This document shows positions 4,069-7,092 of a stretch of 7,092 bases of DNA, in pieces. Every line of letters begins with the position of its first letter. Within the stretch, counting starts at the first letter, position 1. A program made the position numbers and the translations under genes. Where the stretch lies: positions 1-7,092 of the forward strand of contig JAICKM010000360.1 of the NCBI GenBank assembly GCA_025927935.1, written 5' to 3'. This DNA is from Chloroflexia bacterium (lineage in GTDB: Bacteria > Chloroflexota > Chloroflexia > QHBQ01 > JADMIH01). The notes below the pieces were generated by a model that was not told the DNA's origin, ran no database searches, and was given only the letters and a program-made list of their open reading frames with translations.

Positions 4069-7000
4069 TCTCAACCGGTGATAACGATACCCAGGTAAGT
4101 AGCCCCGCGCGGGCAACCAGTTTGCCCCGCGGCCTGGACCTGCTGTGGCATGCGCGCGGCTGGTGGGGCGGCTTAATCGCCCTGGGCCTGGCGGCGCGCG
4201 GCCAGGATGTCTTGATCAACGGGAACGACGCGGCGGCGGGGACGTATTATCTCCTGGCCATGGTGCTGCTGATCGCCGTCTGGCTGCACCCGGCACTGCC
4301 CTGGCGGCGAGCATCCGGCGCCCCGCCGCTTCCCGCCGCTGAAGCGCCTGCCGCTGTCTCCCCTCCTGCTCCCGCCGGTGACGCGCCGGTGGAGCAGACT
4401 CCGCCCATGGGTACGCCCACCGGCACGCAGCAGGTAGCCAGCACCCTACCGACACGCCGGGTGCGCGGCGCAGCGGCGGAGCCGGCGCCCGCGCCCATAG
4501 TGGTTCCCGAACCTGCGGCGGTGGCCCCGGTCGCCGCGCACTCGCGGCCCCGCGCATGGGCACGCTGGAAGGCGCTACGCGCCCGCCTGGGGTGGCGCCT
4601 GACGGCGGCGGGGCTGGTCCTGACCGGCGCGCTGGCGGGCGCGGCCACGCTGGTGTTGCTACAGGACATCGCCGATCCGCTGGGCGGTTGGCTCTGGGCG
4701 GCGGCGCTGGTGGTGCTGGTGCTGACCTTTGCCGGCGCCGAACCCTGGCCGCGCGGCGCGGGGTTACTGCCCGGCCCGGCGGATGATTTCTTCGCCCACG
4801 GCCTGCCCCGGCTATCGGTGCCGCTGGAAGTCGTGCTGATCGGCGGCATCCTGCTGCTCGCGCTGGCGCTGCGCCTGGTCAACCTGGAATATATGCCGGG
4901 CATCTTCGGCGACGAGGGCGAACGGGGCATGGACGCGCGGGCCATCGTCGAAGGCCGCCCCGCCTTGCTCTTCGGCTACGGCTGGTGGGGCGTCCCCAAC
5001 CTCTACTTCTACTGCGTGGCCTGGATGCTGCGCCTGTTCGGCGACAACATGGTGGGCGACCGCATGCTGTCGGTAATCAGCGGCGTGCTGGCCGTCTGGT
5101 TCGTCTACCGCATCGCGCGGATGCTGTGGGGGCCGCGCGCCGGGCTGATCGCCGGGGCGCTGCTGGCCGTGTCGCCGCTGGCGCTGCAATTCAGCCGCCT
5201 GGCCGGCGAGAGCACTCCCACCGGCATGCTCTGGGCGGGAGGCTTCTTCTTCCTGTTCCGCGCCTTGCGCGAACGCCGCCCGCTGGACTGGGTCTGGGCG
5301 GGTATCTGGTCGGGCTTCAGCCTCTACTTCTACGCCGCGGGCAAGCTGATCATCCCGCTGCTGGCGGCGGTCGGTCTCTACTGCCTGGTGCGCTGGCGGC
5401 TGGACTTCTTCCGCCGTTACGCGCTGGGTTTCGTGCTGCTGGGGCTGGCGTTCGGTCTCACCTTCCTGCCCTACGCCCTTTTCTCGATCAAGGACCACTG
5501 GCAGGGCTTCACCGGCCGGGCACAGGAGACCTCCATCTTCTCCCCGCAGAACCAACCGCAGGCGTTCGCCCAATACGGCATCCCCTATGACCCGGCGCAA
5601 GCGAGCCAGCCCTTGCTGCAAAATGTGCTGACTCACCCGCTACCCTGGGCGCGACTTGTCGCCGAGCAGTTGCGCGTGACGACGGAAGTGATCTACAAGC
5701 GCGGTGACCCGACCCCGTTCTATCAGATCCGCGACCATGCCGGCTCCATGCTGCCGCCGCTATGGGCGGCCATCGCGCTGCTGGGGCTGGCCTACGCCGC
5801 CTGGAAAGCCTGGGACGGGCGCTTCGGGCTGATCAGCATCTGGTTCTGGGGCGGCATGCTGGGCGCGGCGCTGACGATGGACACGCCGAGCGTGCAGCGG
5901 CTCACCGGGGCCTGGCCGGTCTTGATGCTCTTCCCCGCCGTGGTGCTGGACCGGGTCTGGGCCGCGGCGTGGCCGCTGAGCCAGGCGCTGGCCCGGCGCT
6001 GGGCGACGATCCCGCTGGCCGCGCTGCTCGTCTTCTTCGGGGGCACCAGCTACCAGGAGTATTTCGTCCATTATGCATCGCTCTGTCCCTATTGCTCTGC
6101 TACCCTCCAGGCGCGCTACGCGCAAGCCCTCGGCCAGGACTACAAGGGCTACCAGATGGGCGTGGGCGGCTACGACGTGTTCTTTACCTACGGCAGCACG
6201 CGCTTCGCGGCCAAGGGCGTCGAGGGCGCGGACCTGGCCGTGCCCGCCGACTTCTTCCCGATCACCGACAACCACGGCAAGGGTGCGGCTTTCATGGTCT
6301 ACGGGCCGAACGCCGATTACTTGCCGCTGATCCACCTCTATTACCCCGGCGGCGTCGAAGAGCCGGTGACGGGCGTGGACGGCGTGACCTATTTCACCTC
6401 GTATAAGATCACGGCCCAGCAGATGGCCGCGTTCCAGACCTTGCACGCCACCTACACACCGGCAACCGGCGCCGCCGTCACGCGCGATGAGCCGAACCTG
6501 GGCACATCCCGCCCGGCTGGCGCGCCGGGCGGGCCTTGGACGCCGCCCGCCGGGCTGACCTATCCCGCCCAGGCGACCTGGCAGGGCGATCTGGTGGCCC
6601 CAAACTATGGTCGCTACACGTTCAGCGTGAACGGCGCGGGGCGACTGGAGATCGACAGCGCTGTTGTGCTGGACGCAAGCACGCCCCCCGGACAGCCGGG
6701 CGGGGGGCCTCGGCAGATCGATCTGGTGCTGGCGAAGGGCAGCCATACCGTGCGCCTGAGCGGCGCCCTGTCCAACGCGCAGACGCGCCTGGAACTGCTC
6801 TGGGCACCCGCGGGCATAGCCCCCGCCCCCATAGCTGCCGGCTATCTCTATCATGGCCCCAGCGGCGGCCTGAGCGGCGAGGTGCGGCCCTACGCGCCCG
6901 GTCTCCCGCCGGCAGAGGCGCTGAGTATTGGCGCTGGGGCTGTCACCAGCCGGCGCAGCGATCCTTTCTTCGGCTTCCGCGAAGCGACCGTGGCCTTCCA

Positions 7001-7092
7001 GCAGGCGCCGTTTGTCGTGCGCTGGCAGGGCACGCTCACGGCAACCACCGCGGGCACCTACACCCTCGACCTTAGCTCCAACGGCCCCAGTC
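4065..7092 (+). CDS. Membrane glycosyltransferase, GT39 (GT-C) type, with C-terminal PA14-like domains; 3' end beyond window
   Basis: An unbroken frame of 1009 codons runs to the window edge. ATG 4065 is the first start after an in-frame TAA at 4035. Residues 1-80 hold one or two membrane segments (clear at 60-76), 81-165 a Pro/Ala-rich disordered linker, then helices near 180-199, 206-224 and 252-272. The loop after the last has FGDEGERG with D283-E284, the acidic pair typical of GT39/ArnT-like polyprenyl-phosphate-sugar transferases. About eleven more helices follow (308-661), including FSRLAGEST (376-384). After the last, an extracytoplasmic region carries CPYC (674-677) and two PA14-like beta modules: about 830-915 (TWQGDLVAPNYGRYTF) and from about 934 (VVRWQGTLTATTAGTYTLDL). 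It probably moves sugars from a lipid carrier onto an extracytoplasmic acceptor, with PA14 binding glycans. Typical GT39 enzymes have the acidic pair within the first 30-60 residues, so the N-terminal extension is unusual. Donor and acceptor cannot be read from sequence. Confidence 0.92.
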   Translation, partial: MISTGDNDTQVSSPARATSLPRGLDLLWHARGWWGGLIALGLAARGQDVLINGNDAAAGTYYLLAMVLLIAVWLHPALPWRRASGAPPLPAAEAPAAVSPPAPAGDAPVEQTPPMGTPTGTQQVASTLPTRRVRGAAAEPAPAPIVVPEPAAVAPVAAHSRPRAWARWKALRARLGWRLTAAGLVLTGALAGAATLVLLQDIADPLGGWLWAAALVVLVLTFAGAEPWPRGAGLLPGPADDFFAHGLPRLSVPLEVVLIGGILLLALALRLVNLEYMPGIFGDEGERGMDARAIVEGRPALLFGYGWWGVPNLYFYCVAWMLRLFGDNMVGDRMLSVISGVLAVWFVYRIARMLWGPRAGLIAGALLAVSPLALQFSRLAGESTPTGMLWAGGFFFLFRALRERRPLDWVWAGIWSGFSLYFYAAGKLIIPLLAAVGLYCLVRWRLDFFRRYALGFVLLGLAFGLTFLPYALFSIKDHWQGFTGRAQETSIFSPQNQPQAFAQYGIPYDPAQASQPLLQNVLTHPLPWARLVAEQLRVTTEVIYKRGDPTPFYQIRDHAGSMLPPLWAAIALLGLAYAAWKAWDGRFGLISIWFWGGMLGAALTMDTPSVQRLTGAWPVLMLFPAVVLDRVWAAAWPLSQALARRWATIPLAALLVFFGGTSYQEYFVHYASLCPYCSATLQARYAQALGQDYKGYQMGVGGYDVFFTYGSTRFAAKGVEGADLAVPADFFPITDNHGKGAAFMVYGPNADYLPLIHLYYPGGVEEPVTGVDGVTYFTSYKITAQQMAAFQTLHATYTPATGAAVTRDEPNLGTSRPAGAPGGPWTPPAGLTYPAQATWQGDLVAPNYGRYTFSVNGAGRLEIDSAVVLDASTPPGQPGGGPRQIDLVLAKGSHTVRLSGALSNAQTRLELLWAPAGIAPAPIAAGYLYHGPSGGLSGEVRPYAPGLPPAEALSIGAGAVTSRRSDPFFGFREATVAFQQAPFVVRWQGTLTATTAGTYTLDLSSNGPS

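Noticed and set aside
4812..5636. 274-codon minus-strand reading frame
   Set aside because: It is antisense to the catalytic membrane part of the glycosyltransferase and rich in Gln/Glu/Arg/Ala without any motif.
5760..6854. 364-codon minus-strand reading frame
   Set aside because: It lies opposite the glycosyltransferase and its product is a Gly/Arg/Ala/Gln-rich sequence without domain features, the signature of an antisense shadow.

Overview
The window is GC-rich bacterial chromosome. It holds five clear protein genes, one short possible leader peptide, two good sigma70-type promoters and one strong intrinsic terminator. The gene types (a MerR regulator coupled to a cytoplasmic VWA protein, a YafY/WYL regulator next to a VOC protein, and a family-39 glycosyltransferase carrying PA14-like domains) and the codon use suggest Chloroflexota. 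That is an inference from gene content; no rRNA or marker gene is present to confirm it.

Left part, minus strand (1-1660): a two-gene operon. A MerR-family regulator (908-1582) is followed by a von Willebrand factor A protein that runs off the window at base 1; stop and start overlap as TGATG. A near-ideal promoter (TTGACA, 17 bp, TATGAT) precedes the regulator. It is overlaid by three palindromes whose centres lie exactly 13.5 bp apart: one in the spacer, one on the -10 box and one at the likely transcription start. This is the most striking regulatory structure in the window and suggests tight autorepression.

Middle (1667-2380): about 250 bases without a convincing gene, with hairpins and a weak promoter candidate, lead into an unrecognised 104-residue helical protein on the plus strand. 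It ends at a 14-bp-stem terminator (2263-2295).

Minus strand 2381-3889: a promoter (TTGACC, 17 bp, TAGAAT), a YafY-like HTH/WYL regulator and, 76 bases downstream, a VOC-fold protein that appears to lack the usual metal ligands. They probably form one transcription unit, with the regulator controlling the VOC gene in response to an unknown ligand.

Right part, plus strand (3890-7092): a structured leader with two perfect hairpins and a possible 23-codon leader ORF whose stop overlaps the next start (ATGA). It precedes a large membrane glycosyltransferase of the GT39/GT-C type. That protein has an unusual 280-residue N-terminal extension and a C-terminal pair of PA14-like domains, and is still open at the window edge (at least 1009 residues).

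The blocks have separate promoters and no shared pathway is evident. Within each of the two minus-strand blocks, the regulator and its downstream partner are likely to work together.
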